64,000 bases of DNA from Nocardia nova NBRC 15556 (GTDB lineage: Bacteria > Actinomycetota > Actinomycetes > Mycobacteriales > Mycobacteriaceae). Within the stretch, counting starts at the first letter, position 1, and each line of letters starts with the position of its first letter. The notes under the pieces are model-generated. The model made no database searches. It saw nothing but the letters and a program-made list of their open reading frames with translations, and was not told where the DNA came from. Position numbers and translations under genes: made by a program. This document shows, one piece after another, positions 40,330 to 50,110 of this stretch. The stretch is from assembly GCF_001613005.1 (NCBI RefSeq), contig NZ_BDBN01000002.1, forward strand, positions 174,125-238,124, in the 5' to 3' direction.

Positions 40330-41427
40330 ATGCTGGTTGACGGAAATATCGGCGGCTCGATCGACGGCACCGGCGGCGGTGACCTGAACGCTGTCGGCGA
40401 ACAGGTCGACTTCGCCGACCGCCTCGGATATGACGGCGTCTGGTCGACGGAAGTCGCCCGCGACCCGTTTCTGCCCCTGCTGGCCGCCGCGCAGCGCTCC
40501 CCTCGGCTGCAACTGGGCACCGCGGTCGCCGTGGCGTTCGCCCGGAATCCGATGACGACGGCCACGGTGGCCAACGATCTGCACGCCTTCAGTTCGGGGC
40601 GGTTCATGCTCGGACTGGGCTCGCAGATCCAGGCCCATATCGAGCGTCGTTTCAGCATGCCCTGGTCGGCCCCGGCCGATCGGATGCGGGAATTCATCTC
40701 GGCGGTGCGCGCGATCTGGCACAGCTGGGAAGCCGACGAGCGCCTCGACTTCCGTGGCGAGTTCTACCGGCACACGCTGATGACTCCGATGTTCCGACCC
40801 GAGCGCAACCCCTGGGGGCCACCGCCGATCCTGCTCGCGGCGGTGGGACCGAAGATGACCCGGGTCGCCGCGGAGGTCGCCGACGGCATTGTGCTACACG
40901 GCTTCACCACCGAGCGATACCTGCGCGAGGTCACGATCCCACTCCTCGAAGCGGAGCTGCGCGCCTCGGGGCGCGACCACGCCCGGTTCACGACCAGCTA
41001 TCCGGGACTGGTCGTGACCGGCGCGGACGAACGCGACTTCGACCGGGCACTAGATGCGGTGCGCCGGCAGATAGCCTTTTACGGAGCCACCCCTTCCTAT
41101 CGTCCGGTGCTGGAACTGCACGGCTGGGGCGAGCTGGGCACCGAACTCCATCGCCTGTCCAAGTCCGGGGACTGGCAGACGATGACACATCTGGTGGACG
41201 ACACAGTGCTCGAAACCTTCGCCGTGGTCGGCGAACCCGACACGATAGGCGCGCAGATCCACCGCCGATTCGCCGGGATCATCGACAGATTCACCCTGTA
41301 CACGCCATACCCGATGGCCGACGCCGTGCGCTACACCATCATCGACGACCTGCACGAATCGGTGACGGCATGCCCCCGGAGCGAGGCCGGCGCGCAACCC
41401 ACAGCGGACAGCTACAGTCAGTATTGA
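40330..41427 (+). CDS. Luciferase-like (F420-type) oxidoreductase
   Basis: This 365-residue protein is an LLM-superfamily TIM barrel: GEQVDFADRLGYDGVWSTEVARDPFLPLL, LGTAVAVAFARNPMTTA, FSSGRFMLGLGSQIQAHIERRF, and the C-terminal PPPILLAAVGPKMTRVAAEVADGIVLHGF. It resembles the F420-dependent group common in mycobacteria. It probably oxidises or reduces an intermediate of the adjacent fadA/fadB pathway. I take ATG 40330, with AGAAGGA upstream; extension to 40225 would cross the operator. The stop codon lies inside the second operator copy (41415-41430). Confidence 0.85.
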   Translation: MLVDGNIGGSIDGTGGGDLNAVGEQVDFADRLGYDGVWSTEVARDPFLPLLAAAQRSPRLQLGTAVAVAFARNPMTTATVANDLHAFSSGRFMLGLGSQIQAHIERRFSMPWSAPADRMREFISAVRAIWHSWEADERLDFRGEFYRHTLMTPMFRPERNPWGPPPILLAAVGPKMTRVAAEVADGIVLHGFTTERYLREVTIPLLEAELRASGRDHARFTTSYPGLVVTGADERDFDRALDAVRRQIAFYGATPSYRPVLELHGWGELGTELHRLSKSGDWQTMTHLVDDTVLETFAVVGEPDTIGAQIHRRFAGIIDRFTLYTPYPMADAVRYTIIDDLHESVTACPRSEAGAQPTADSYSQY

Positions 41428-41430
41428 CTG
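41415..41430. promoter_or_regulatory. TetR operator candidate, copy 2
   Basis: CAGTCA-GTAT-TGACTG has 6-bp arms; the flanked form ACAGTCAGTATTGACTGCAGG differs from copy 1 (40288-40308 region) at two positions only. It overlaps the stop codon of the luciferase-like gene and lies upstream of the thiolase gene (start 41586). It probably controls the fadA/fadB genes. Confidence 0.75.
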
Positions 41431-41585
41431 CAGGTCTCCTACTGGGTTAGCGTCAGTTGGTACCGCGCCAACGCGGAAAACCCGTCACCTGCCCAGCACG
41501 TGATTCGTCGTTCGCCCCGCCGCGCTATCGCTACGGCCGGGCCGTGCCCTCGATCGGGCCATATGCGGAGAATGAGGAGAAGCCG

Positions 41586-42794
41586 ATGCCGAATCAGGCC
41601 ATCGTGTACGAAGCGATTCGCACACCCCGAGGTAAGGGAAAGAACGGATCGCTGCACAGCATCAAGCCGATCGACCTCGTTGTCGGTCTGATCGACGAAC
41701 TGCGCGCGCGCTTTCCCGATCTCGATCCAGCCCACATCGACGACCTCGTCCTCGGCGTCGTCACCCCGGTGGGCGATCAGGGCGGCAATATCGCCAAGGC
41801 CGCGGCATTGACCGCGGGACTGCCGGAAACCGTTGCGGGCCTTCAGATCAACCGATTCTGTGCGTCGGGCCTGGAAGCGACCAACCTCGCCGCCCAGAAG
41901 GTCGGCTCCGGATTCGAGAGCCTGGTACTGGCCGGTGGCGTGGAGTCGATGTCGCGGGTACCGATCGGCACCGACGGCGGCCCGCTGTTCAACGACCCGG
42001 CAACCGCCTACGACATGCATTTCGTACCTCAAGGCATCGGCGCCGATCTGATCGCGACGATCGAGGGGTTCAGTCGCGCCGACGTCGACGCCTACGCCGT
42101 ACGCTCGCAGCAACGCGCGGAAAATGCCTGGGCCGGTGGATATTTCACGAAGTCCGTGGTGCCGGTGAAGGATTTCAACGGAGTCACCGTGCTCGACCAT
42201 GACGAGCACCGGCGCCCCGGCACGACGGTCGAGTCGCTGGCGGCGCTGAAGCCGTCGTTCGCCGCCCTCGGCGCGGCCGGCTTCGACGCCGTTGCGCTGC
42301 AAAAGTATTCGTCGGTGGAACGCATCGACCACGTCCACCACGGCGGCAACAGCTCCGGCATCGTCGACGGTGCGGCATTGGTCCTGATCGGAAACGAAGA
42401 GGCGGGCAAACAATTCGGGCTCACGCCCAGGGCACGCATCGTGGCCACCGCGGTATCCGGCGCCGACCCCACCATCATGCTGACCGGGCCGCGGCCGGCC
42501 ACCGAGAAGGTGCTCGCCAAGGCGGGGCTGAGTCTCGACGACATCGACCTGTTCGAATTGAACGAGGCCTTCGCGTCGGTGGTTCTCAAGTTCCAGAAGG
42601 ACCTCCATATCCCCGACGAGAAGCTCAACGTCAACGGCGGCGCGATCGCCATGGGTCATCCGCTCGGCGCCACCGGCGCGATGCTCGTCGGCACCGTGAT
42701 CGACGAACTCGAGCGCCGCGGCGAACGCCGGGCGCTGGTGACGCTGTGCGTCGGCGGCGGCATCGGCATCGCGACCATCATCGAACGCCTCTGA
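41586..42794 (+). CDS. fadA: Acetyl-CoA acyltransferase (3-ketoacyl-CoA thiolase)
   Basis: This 402-residue protein is a complete degradative thiolase: nucleophile Cys92 ([11 protein letters not shown]), the [12 protein letters not shown] stretch, the catalytic His in [16 protein letters not shown] and the second Cys in [12 protein letters not shown]. It cleaves 3-ketoacyl-CoA with CoA in beta-oxidation. GAGGAGAAG stands before the ATG at 41586. The fadB gene starts 20 bases after its stop, giving a classical fadAB operon under the TetR/palindrome system just upstream. Confidence 0.93.
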   Translation: MPNQAIVYEAIRTPRGKGKNGSLHSIKPIDLVVGLIDELRARFPDLDPAHIDDLVLGVVTPVGDQGGNIAKAAALTAGLPETVAGLQINRFCASGLEATNLAAQKVGSGFESLVLAGGVESMSRVPIGTDGGPLFNDPATAYDMHFVPQGIGADLIATIEGFSRADVDAYAVRSQQRAENAWAGGYFTKSVVPVKDFNGVTVLDHDEHRRPGTTVESLAALKPSFAALGAAGFDAVALQKYSSVERIDHVHHGGNSSGIVDGAALVLIGNEEAGKQFGLTPRARIVATAVSGADPTIMLTGPRPATEKVLAKAGLSLDDIDLFELNEAFASVVLKFQKDLHIPDEKLNVNGGAIAMGHPLGATGAMLVGTVIDELERRGERRALVTLCVGGGIGIATIIERL

Positions 42795-42814
42795 GCAGGA
42801 ACGGAATTCGGCAA

Positions 42815-44980
42815 ATGACACAGGCACAGACGATCCGCTGGGAGCGCGGCTCCGACGATATCGTGGTCCTCACCCTCGACGATCCCGCCGCCTCGGCGAA
42901 CACGATGAACGGCGCGTTCTTCGTATCGCTGACCGCGGTGGTCGATCGCCTCGCCGCCGAGCGCGACACGTTGCGCGGCGTGGTGATCACCTCGGCGAAG
43001 AAGACGTTTTTCGCGGGTGGCAACCTCGACGATCTCGTCGCCGCGACGCCCGACGACGCGCAATACTTCACCGACTTCTGCAATGGCATCAAACATCAGC
43101 TGCGCCGGCTCGAGACCTTGGGCCGTCCGGTTGTCGCCGCCATCAACGGCGCGGCCCTGGGTGGCGGGCTGGAACTCGCACTGGCCGCCCATCACCGCAT
43201 CGCGGCCGCCAAGGGCGTGGTCGTCGGCCTGCCCGAGGTCGGTCTGGGACTGCTGCCGGCGGTGGGCGGCGTCACCCGCACCGTGCGCATCCTCGGTGTG
43301 GAACGCGCGCTGAGCGAGGTGCTGCTGACCGGAACACGGTTCAAGCCGCAGAAGGCGCTGGAACTCGGGCTGATTCATCGAGTCGTCGCCACGGCCGAGG
43401 AGTTGGTCCCGGCGGCCAAGGCCTGGATCGAGGCGAACCCGGATGCCGCCCAGCCGTGGGATACCAAGGGCTACACCATCCCCGGCGGCACCCCCGCCGA
43501 TCCCGGGCTGGCGTCGCGCCTCCCGATCCTCACCGCGACCCTGCGCAGCCGGTCGAAAGGCGCCCCGCTGCCGGCACCGCGTGCCATCCTGGCCGCGGCC
43601 GTGGAGGGGGCGCAGGTCGACTTCGACTCCGCCACATCGATCGAGACCCGCTACTTCATCCCGCTGGTCACCGGCCAGATCGCGAAGAACATGATCCAGT
43701 CGGCGTTCTTCGATATCCAAACCGTGCAGGGCGGCGCCAGCCGTCCAGCGGGCGAACCCGCCTTCGCGGCGACGAAGGTCGGCATCCTCGGCGCCGGGAT
43801 GATGGGTTCCGCCCTGGCGTATGTGTGCGCACGAGCCGGATTGCCGGTCGTACTCAAGGACCTCACGCTGGAATCGGCGCAGCGCGGTAAAACCTATGCC
43901 GAGAAGTTGGAGGCCAAGGCAGTGGCCCGGGGCGCGACGACCGAAGCGAAGTCGAAAGAGCTTCTCGGCCGAATTCGTCCGACCGCCGAGGCCGGCGATC
44001 TCGCGGGCGTGGACTTCGTCGTGGAGGCGGTGTTCGAGGACGTCGCGCTCAAACAGCGTGTGTTCCAAGAGGTTCAGGATATCGTCGAGCCCGATGCGGT
44101 ACTCGGGTCCAACACCTCCACACTGCCTATCAGCACGCTCGCCGAAGGCGTGAAACGGCAACAGGACTTCATCGGAATACACTTCTTCTCGCCCGTCGAC
44201 AAGATGCCGCTGGTCGAAATCATCACCGGGAAGAACACCTCGCAGCAGACATTGGCGAAGGTCTTCGACTTCACCCAGCAGATCGGCAAGGTTCCGATTG
44301 TCGTAGGCGACAGTCGCGGCTTCTTCACCAGCCGCGTGATCATGACCTTCCTCGACGAGGCGGTCGCCGCCGTCGGCGAAGGCGTCACCGCGGCACTGAT
44401 CGAGCAGGCCGGTGCACAAGCCGGATACCCCGCCCCGCCACTCCAACTCATGGACGAGCTGACTCTGACGCTGCCTCGCAAGATCCGGCAGGAGAAGCGG
44501 GCCGCGATCGAGGCGGCCGGCGGGCGCTGGTCCGCGCACGGCTCGGAAGCGGTCATCGACAGCATGATCGATGAATTCGATCGCAAGGGTCGCTCCACCG
44601 GGAGCGGCTTCTACGACTACGACGAATCGGGTAAGCGGATCGGCCTGTGGCCCGGGCTGCGCAACGCCTTCGGATCGGGCACGCACGACATCCCGATACG
44701 CGATCTGCAGGAGCGCATGCTGTTCGCCGAGGCACTGGAAACCGTGCGTTGCTTCGACGAGGGCGTCCTGACCTCCGTTGCCGATGCCAATATCGGATCG
44801 TTGTACGGGATCGGCTTCCCGAGCTGGACCGGCGGTGTGCTGCAGTACATCAATGGTTACGACGGCGGAGTGCCCGGCTTCGTAGCACGCGCTCGCGAGC
44901 TGGCAGCGCGCTACGGCGACCGCTTCAACCCGCCGGAATCATTGCAGGCCAAGGCCTCTCGCGGCGAAATCTACCGCTAG
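42815..44980 (+). CDS. fadB: Trifunctional-type enoyl-CoA hydratase/3-hydroxyacyl-CoA dehydrogenase
   Basis: This 721-residue fusion has an N-terminal crotonase domain (about 1-300), with oxyanion-hole AGGNLDD and both catalytic Glu residues (GGALGGGLELALAAH, VGLPEVGLGLLPAVGG). A 3-hydroxyacyl-CoA dehydrogenase domain follows, with the NAD motif GILGAGMMGSALAYVCARAG (about 325-345), the SNTSTLPIS catalytic segment and HFFSPVDKMPLVEII. The C-terminal helical domains run to the end. It performs the middle two steps of beta-oxidation in complex with the FadA thiolase. ATG 42815 lies 20 bases after the fadA stop. A strong hairpin follows the stop. Confidence 0.94.
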   Translation: MTQAQTIRWERGSDDIVVLTLDDPAASANTMNGAFFVSLTAVVDRLAAERDTLRGVVITSAKKTFFAGGNLDDLVAATPDDAQYFTDFCNGIKHQLRRLETLGRPVVAAINGAALGGGLELALAAHHRIAAAKGVVVGLPEVGLGLLPAVGGVTRTVRILGVERALSEVLLTGTRFKPQKALELGLIHRVVATAEELVPAAKAWIEANPDAAQPWDTKGYTIPGGTPADPGLASRLPILTATLRSRSKGAPLPAPRAILAAAVEGAQVDFDSATSIETRYFIPLVTGQIAKNMIQSAFFDIQTVQGGASRPAGEPAFAATKVGILGAGMMGSALAYVCARAGLPVVLKDLTLESAQRGKTYAEKLEAKAVARGATTEAKSKELLGRIRPTAEAGDLAGVDFVVEAVFEDVALKQRVFQEVQDIVEPDAVLGSNTSTLPISTLAEGVKRQQDFIGIHFFSPVDKMPLVEIITGKNTSQQTLAKVFDFTQQIGKVPIVVGDSRGFFTSRVIMTFLDEAVAAVGEGVTAALIEQAGAQAGYPAPPLQLMDELTLTLPRKIRQEKRAAIEAAGGRWSAHGSEAVIDSMIDEFDRKGRSTGSGFYDYDESGKRIGLWPGLRNAFGSGTHDIPIRDLQERMLFAEALETVRCFDEGVLTSVADANIGSLYGIGFPSWTGGVLQYINGYDGGVPGFVARARELAARYGDRFNPPESLQAKASRGEIYR

Positions 44981-44990
44981 TCCACCACAT

Positions 44991-45028
44991 CGCGGAGGGG
45001 CACTCGCTGCGCGCGGTGCCCCTCCGCG
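44991..45028. terminator. Hairpin between fadB and pknK-like gene
   Basis: A perfect 13-bp stem (CGCGGAGGGGCAC at 44991-45003 and its complement at 45016-45028) with a 12-base loop lies ten bases after the fadB stop, between convergent genes. A short TT follows. It is probably a bidirectional terminator. Confidence 0.75.
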
Positions 45029-45100
45029 TTCGCACGATGAGTCGCGTTCCGAAGATGTGCGCCGAGTCCGGCGCGGACACATGATCACCCCGAATCCGTG

Positions 45101-48100
45101 TCAGGACAGCACCGCGTCGACGAAGGCCGCAGGCAGCGTCGGCCCGCCCTCGCGACTGTTACCCGCAAGCCGCCTCACTATCGCGCGCACTCCTGGATCG
45201 CCGTAGCGGAGCAGACCGATCAACGAACGTTCGGCGCACAGGCGTGCCCCCGGTAGCAGGGTCCGCTCGGCCTGCTCCGTCTCACCGGCGGCGGCGAGGC
45301 AGCCGGCCAGCAGCAGATTTGCGTGTAACAGGGCTCTGGGCCGATGGTGCCCGGCAAGGCGGTCCACTCGGGAGCGCGCCAGCACACACGCCTCGGCGGC
45401 CGCCGTAACCGATTGCCGGGCAAGCAACTCCCGGATCACCGATTCCTCCTGCAGTTCCGCGGTGACCAGGTCTATCCCGTTCGCTGCCTCGTCCCAGCCG
45501 GACGACGCGACGAGACCGGACGAAGGACATCCGGCGGGAACGGGTATCCCGGCCCGGATGCACTCGTTCGCGATGCGGGCCGCCAGACGCGGCATCGACA
45601 ACGTGGTGGCCAGACGCCACCCGTCGTACAAGCGCTGCCGGGCGGCGTCGAGATCACCACGCAACGCCTTGATCCGCGCTCCCGTACCGAAGGTGGCGAG
45701 CATCGAATCGACGATTCCGCCCTCCAGGCCGAGTTCGTAACCCTCGTCGAGTAGACGTTCGGCGGCGTCGAGGTCCCCCTTGTCGAACAGGAGATCTCCG
45801 AGCAACGCGCCGGCGATCCGCGCCGCGTGCAACCGGCCGCCACCGCTTCGCCCCGCGACTCGCACCGCGGTACGGAAATCGTCCTCGGCCGTCACGATAT
45901 CGAGCTCCTCGTTCGCCGCGATGCCGTCGAAACTGTAGCCGTACATGACGCTGAACGGCCCGCGCATACGCCTGTGATAGTCGATCGCCCATTGCTGACG
46001 GCGGTGCACCGCGGCGAAGTCGAAACGGTAAATCGCCACGAAGGCGTCCATATCGGCCGCCGTACTGACGACCCATGGGTGCAGCTCCTGCGGCCGGTGC
46101 AGCGCGTCGGCTACGAGTTCTGCCACGCCGCCGAGACGGTCGGCCGAGACTCGCACCGCCGCCTCGACCACGTCGGCTTCGATCTCCACCGTCTCATCCC
46201 GCACGCCGAGGCCGTCTCGGAGCAGTGAACGAACCTGCGCCAGCGCGGAATTCGCCGGCTCGCGGCGCTGCAGGAGGAGGTTGGCCCACGCCTTGGCGAG
46301 CTGCAAGCGCGGGTTGGTCCGCACCGCAGACGGCGGTAGCTTCTCGATCACCGCCAGTAACGTCGACATCTGTGACTGCTCGAGAAGGTGGGTACCATCG
46401 CGCTCAACCTTCTCGACAGCCCAGTCTTCGTCACCGGCAGCCAGTGCGTGATCGACCGCCTCACGCAGGAACTGGTGGTCGGCGAACCATCGATATGCCA
46501 CGCGATGAAGGTCGGTGACCCAGTCAGGGTGATCGCGCTCGAGCCGCCGCCGCAGAAACTCTGCGAAGAGGTGGTGGTACCGAAACCAGTTCCGATCCGC
46601 ATCGGACCTGATCAGAAACAGGTCGCGGGCCTCGACCTCTTCCAGCAAAGCCGTTGCGTCCGGCATCTCGGACAACGCCGATGCCAGACTGCCCGACAAC
46701 CGCTCGGTGACCGATGTGCGGAGCATGAATTCGAGTAACCGCGGTTCCAGACCGTCGAGCACATTTTCCGCCAGGAAGTCACCGATCGCGTGGTGGCGAC
46801 CCGACAGGTGGCCGATCAGATCATCGGGGTCGTCGGCGCCGCGTAGTGACAACGCCGCCAGTTGCAACGCGGCAACCCAGCCTTCGGTCGACTCGGTCAA
46901 ATGATCGATGTCGGCGGGTTCGAGCGCCAGCCCACCGGCGCCGGCGAAGAAGGAGCCCGCCTCGGATACGTTGAAACGCAATGTATTCGAGTCTATTTCG
47001 ACCAGCTCGTCCTGGACTCGCATGCGGCTCAGCGGCAGCCCGGTCCGGCTCCGGCTGGTGACGATCACCTGCAGGTGGTGACATCCGCGCTCGAGCAAGT
47101 AGCCGAGCGCCGATATGGTGGTGGCGTCGGTCACCCTATGCCAGTCGTCGATGACCAGGGCGACCGGTTGTGCGGCGGCATGGACCCTGTCGACCAGCGC
47201 CGAGAGCACATAGGGCTGCGCGGTGTCGCCGTGCAGTTCGAGTAATTGCCCGAGCGCCTCGGCCAGCTCGGCCGACACCGGCCGGAGCGCCTCGACCAGA
47301 TGCGCCATGAACCACACGACATTGTTGTCGTCCTGGTCGACGCTGAGCCACGCCACCCGCACGTTCTCCCGAGTGAGCACCTCGCGCCACTGCGAGGCCA
47401 GAGTGCTCTTCCCGAATCCGGCGGGCGCGTGAATCACGATCAATCGACGACGTTGTCCGGCCCGGAGCAGTTCGAGCAGCCGCTGCCGTACGACCAGCGG
47501 GCGCGTCGGGGTCGGCGGCCGGAATTTGGTCGATGCGGCCGGCGGTGTATCGACGGCAGCCGCTCTCCGGACCTGGCCGTAGGCGCCGGTCGTGAACTGC
47601 GGCAAACCGGTCACGCGGATCGTCGAATCCTTCTCCGCTCCTTCGGTTTTCGCACTCGCGGGCAGCACCATCCGATCGACGGGGAGACCGTGACGGCGCT
47701 GCGCCGCGCACAGCTGCTCACCCAGCGCCGCAGCCGAGGCCTGTCGATCTTGCGGCCTGTGCGACATCGCACGCTCGATCACGCGGCAGACATCGTCGGG
47801 AATGTCGCGTGCCCGCAGGTCCGGCAGCGGCTCGGAGGTGATTCGCAGGAACTGTGCGACGAGCTTCTCCCCGCTACGGCGTTCGAAGGCGGCGTGGCCG
47901 GTGATCAGGCAGAACAGCGTCGACCCGAGACTGTAGACGTCGGAGGCAGCGGTCGGCGGATGCCCCTGCAGGATCTCCGGTGCGGTGAAGGCCGGAGATC
48001 CGGTGACGACCCGGGACGTCGTGACGAATCCGCCGGAAATGTGTGCGATTCCGAAGTCGGTGAGCTCGGGTTCGCCGAACTCGTTCAGCAGGATATTGCC

Positions 48101-48556
48101 GGGTTTGACATCGCGGTGCAAAATGCCCGATCGGTGGGCCGTTTCGAGCGCGCCGGCCATCTTGATCACAATCCGCACAGCATCGCTCCACGGGAGGGGG
48201 CCGTCGCACTCGATCGTTTCCCGCAGCGACTTTTGTGGGTGATACGGCATGACGATGTACGGCCGGCCCTGCGAGAGCGCACCGCTGAACAGGATGCTGA
48301 CGATATTCGGATGCACGGAGAGCTGGCCCATGGCTCGCTGCTCACGCAGGAAGCGCGATCGATTCTCCGAGTCGAGCTCGGCGGTGAGCACCTTGACCGC
48401 CACGGTTCGCCGCAGTGCGGACTGCTCACAGCGGTACACCACTCCGAAGCCGCCCTTCCCGATCGGAACGACGGCCTCGAACCCGGCCGACCGCAACTCC
48501 GCCGCAATGCCTTCGGTGAGATCTCGGTGCGCGTCCTGAGGGTCGCCGCTGACCAT
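45101..48556 (-). CDS. pknK: PknK-like serine/threonine kinase fused to a MalT-type STAND/TPR regulator
   Basis: This 1151-residue protein has an N-terminal Hanks kinase (about 25-285): glycine loop GKGGFG 33-38, Lys55 in AVKVL, catalytic HRDVKPGN 147-154, DFG 167-169, APE 192-194. A STAND NTPase follows (Walker A APAGFGKST 377-385, Walker B VALVIDDW near 465), then a long helical TPR-like region to the end. This order matches mycobacterial PknK; no C-terminal LuxR helix-turn-helix is seen. ATG 48556 gives MVSGDPQDAHRDLTEGIAAELRSAGF, closely like the PknK N-terminus; longer starts lack support. PknK proteins link signals to transcription of lipid-metabolism genes. It is probably cytoplasmic, with no membrane segment. 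Confidence 0.9.
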   Translation of the reverse strand: MVSGDPQDAHRDLTEGIAAELRSAGFEAVVPIGKGGFGVVYRCEQSALRRTVAVKVLTAELDSENRSRFLREQRAMGQLSVHPNIVSILFSGALSQGRPYIVMPYHPQKSLRETIECDGPLPWSDAVRIVIKMAGALETAHRSGILHRDVKPGNILLNEFGEPELTDFGIAHISGGFVTTSRVVTGSPAFTAPEILQGHPPTAASDVYSLGSTLFCLITGHAAFERRSGEKLVAQFLRITSEPLPDLRARDIPDDVCRVIERAMSHRPQDRQASAAALGEQLCAAQRRHGLPVDRMVLPASAKTEGAEKDSTIRVTGLPQFTTGAYGQVRRAAAVDTPPAASTKFRPPTPTRPLVVRQRLLELLRAGQRRRLIVIHAPAGFGKSTLASQWREVLTRENVRVAWLSVDQDDNNVVWFMAHLVEALRPVSAELAEALGQLLELHGDTAQPYVLSALVDRVHAAAQPVALVIDDWHRVTDATTISALGYLLERGCHHLQVIVTSRSRTGLPLSRMRVQDELVEIDSNTLRFNVSEAGSFFAGAGGLALEPADIDHLTESTEGWVAALQLAALSLRGADDPDDLIGHLSGRHHAIGDFLAENVLDGLEPRLLEFMLRTSVTERLSGSLASALSEMPDATALLEEVEARDLFLIRSDADRNWFRYHHLFAEFLRRRLERDHPDWVTDLHRVAYRWFADHQFLREAVDHALAAGDEDWAVEKVERDGTHLLEQSQMSTLLAVIEKLPPSAVRTNPRLQLAKAWANLLLQRREPANSALAQVRSLLRDGLGVRDETVEIEADVVEAAVRVSADRLGGVAELVADALHRPQELHPWVVSTAADMDAFVAIYRFDFAAVHRRQQWAIDYHRRMRGPFSVMYGYSFDGIAANEELDIVTAEDDFRTAVRVAGRSGGGRLHAARIAGALLGDLLFDKGDLDAAERLLDEGYELGLEGGIVDSMLATFGTGARIKALRGDLDAARQRLYDGWRLATTLSMPRLAARIANECIRAGIPVPAGCPSSGLVASSGWDEAANGIDLVTAELQEESVIRELLARQSVTAAAEACVLARSRVDRLAGHHRPRALLHANLLLAGCLAAAGETEQAERTLLPGARLCAERSLIGLLRYGDPGVRAIVRRLAGNSREGGPTLPAAFVDAVLS

Positions 48557-48740
48557 CGATCGGTCCCATCTCCCGATGTCCACCCGCGCCACATGGGACC
48601 GGAGAAGGTTTATCACCCCGTCAGACGTCCGGTCCGCCTGCTCGCGTATCGCCAGCATACCGCGCTGGGTGCGGCCGGCTCGGGAGAGCGAGACAGCTCC
48701 GGAAACTACCCGCTGCCTGAACATGGCAGGGCCTGGTCGG

Positions 48741-49298
48741 CTACTCGGCGAGCGGAACCGCGGCCGAGTAGGCGCCCTTGTGATACAGCAGGGGCTCGTG
48801 CCTCTGCTCGCCGTCGTCGTCGTCCCAGTACACGCGGACGACCCGGCAGATGACCAATACCGAATCACCGGCGGGAATCAACTGGTGCACCCGGGCATGC
48901 ATCCACGTCGGCGTCCCGTGCAGCACGGGTTCGCCCGTATCCAGGGGCGCCCAGAGCGACTCATCGGAGAACCTCTGATCGGCGCTCTTGGAGAATCGCT
49001 GCGCGAGATGGAGTTGATGGGCGCCGAGCAGATGGACGACCACGGACTCCGCTGCCTGCAGGGCACCGATGCTCGACGACGTGCAGGTGATGTTGAACGA
49101 CACCAGTGGCGGGTCCAGCGACAACGAGGCGAAGGAGGTTGCGGTAAACCCAACGGGACCACTGCGCGAGTTCAGGGTGACGATTGTGACGCCGGCCGGG
49201 TGACGGCGCAGCGCGGCGCGGTACTCGACGGCACTGACACTGCGGAACCGGTCCGACCGAGTAAGCACGTCCTCGTCCTTTTCGACCGAGTTCGACAT
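48741..49298 (-). CDS. Flavin reductase-like (HpaC/DIM6) FMN-binding protein
   Basis: This 185-residue protein has the split-barrel flavin reductase pattern: [46 protein letters not shown], then [20 protein letters not shown] and a C-terminal [21 protein letters not shown] and LLYHKGAYS. These small enzymes give reduced FMN or FAD to a partner monooxygenase. The neighbouring gene encodes a luciferase-like C-terminal segment, a plausible partner or its remnant. AGGAGGAAG precedes ATG 49298. It is upstream of pknK by 184 bases. Confidence 0.88.
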   Translation of the reverse strand: MSNSVEKDEDVLTRSDRFRSVSAVEYRAALRRHPAGVTIVTLNSRSGPVGFTATSFASLSLDPPLVSFNITCTSSSIGALQAAESVVVHLLGAHQLHLAQRFSKSADQRFSDESLWAPLDTGEPVLHGTPTWMHARVHQLIPAGDSVLVICRVVRVYWDDDDGEQRHEPLLYHKGAYSAAVPLAE

Positions 49299-49352
49299 AG
49301 CTTCCTCCTGGTTTTCGTTCGAGACGGTAGGGGTAACTGAGCTCGCCGCTCT

Positions 49353-49976
49353 TCAGGCCGGCTGCCGATTGTCCGCGCACCGACCGGCGCCGGATCGAAG
49401 AGCGCGCCTCCTTACCGCCGCGACCTGCTGCGGCGACAACGGCACACCGATCGACTCGAGCCACGGCAGAGTGCGGAACGCGATGTGCGCCAACACCTCC
49501 GAGTTGATCAGTGGCCGCAGCGTCACGCCGTCGGCGACATGCACGGCGTGGATGTCGGCCACCAGGCCGGCCAATCCGTTCGGTGTTCCGACGTACCGCA
49601 GCGAGGCCGGGACCGAGGGGGCCGTGAGGTGACCGTCCAGCCGTGTGAGTTCCCTACGCGCGGTCGGCGCGTCGTACGCGACCATCACTTCGACATCGAC
49701 CAAGACGATCACGTCGGACGAGTCGTATCCCTCACCGGTCGCGGCCGCTCTGATCCGGGCTGTCTGTTGTTGAGCGGCGGCAAGGTCCGGCGCCTGAATT
49801 CGGACTATGGACGGTGGTCGGCGCCGATGCGGGTCGGTGGAGGTCAGATTCAGCCATTCGTCCGGCTCGGTGGTGTGACCGTCGCTCGCCACAGCGGCGT
49901 GGTGGCCGGCGTTCGCCAGCTCCAGTGCCACATGCAAGGGGGGCCTGGCCCCGATTATCCAGCGCGACATATTCAT
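49353..49976 (-). CDS. Luciferase-like oxidoreductase, C-terminal-type fragment
   Basis: This protein of about 207 residues carries SVPASLRYVGTPNGLAGLVADIHAVHVADGVTLRPLINSEVLAHIAFRTLPWLESIG, which corresponds to the C-terminal end of NtaA/DszA-type flavin monooxygenases (the YVGTPxxVAxxL...GADGFxLxP region). The preceding 130 residues do not show the conserved N-terminal barrel motifs, and a full family member is 350-450 residues long. It may be a shortened enzyme, a binding protein or a partly decayed gene. AGGAG lies before ATG 49976 and ATG 49970; the second has the better spacing. It is just upstream of a flavin reductase gene. Confidence 0.62.
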   Translation of the reverse strand: MNMSRWIIGARPPLHVALELANAGHHAAVASDGHTTEPDEWLNLTSTDPHRRRPPSIVRIQAPDLAAAQQQTARIRAAATGEGYDSSDVIVLVDVEVMVAYDAPTARRELTRLDGHLTAPSVPASLRYVGTPNGLAGLVADIHAVHVADGVTLRPLINSEVLAHIAFRTLPWLESIGVPLSPQQVAAVRRRALRSGAGRCADNRQPA

Positions 49977-50052
49977 CCACTCCTGTCTTCGGATCCCGTC
50001 TTCGTCCGTCGGTGCCGAGCGTCGCCCGGCGCAGGCCTGACGAGCCCGGGGC

Positions 50053-50089
50053 GGATGGTGGCTCGCCACGACGGCGCGAGCCACCATCC
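50053..50089 (-). terminator. Hairpin after the aldehyde dehydrogenase gene
   Basis: A perfect 14-bp stem (GGATGGTGGCTCGC at 50053-50066 and its complement at 50076-50089) with a nine-base loop lies 22 bases beyond the aldehyde dehydrogenase stop (50111, minus strand). It probably ends the SnoaL/ligase/aldehyde dehydrogenase operon and separates it from the genes at 49976 and below. Confidence 0.7.
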
Positions 50090-50110
50090 ACTACGGGGCC
50101 AGCCGAGGCG

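Noticed and set aside
42656..44686. A 676-codon minus-strand frame antisense to fadB
   Set aside because: No motif, low-complexity composition, and fadB is a complete, well conserved enzyme on the other strand.
47246..48853. A 535-codon plus-strand frame antisense to pknK
   Set aside because: The kinase and STAND motifs are clear on the minus strand; this frame has none.
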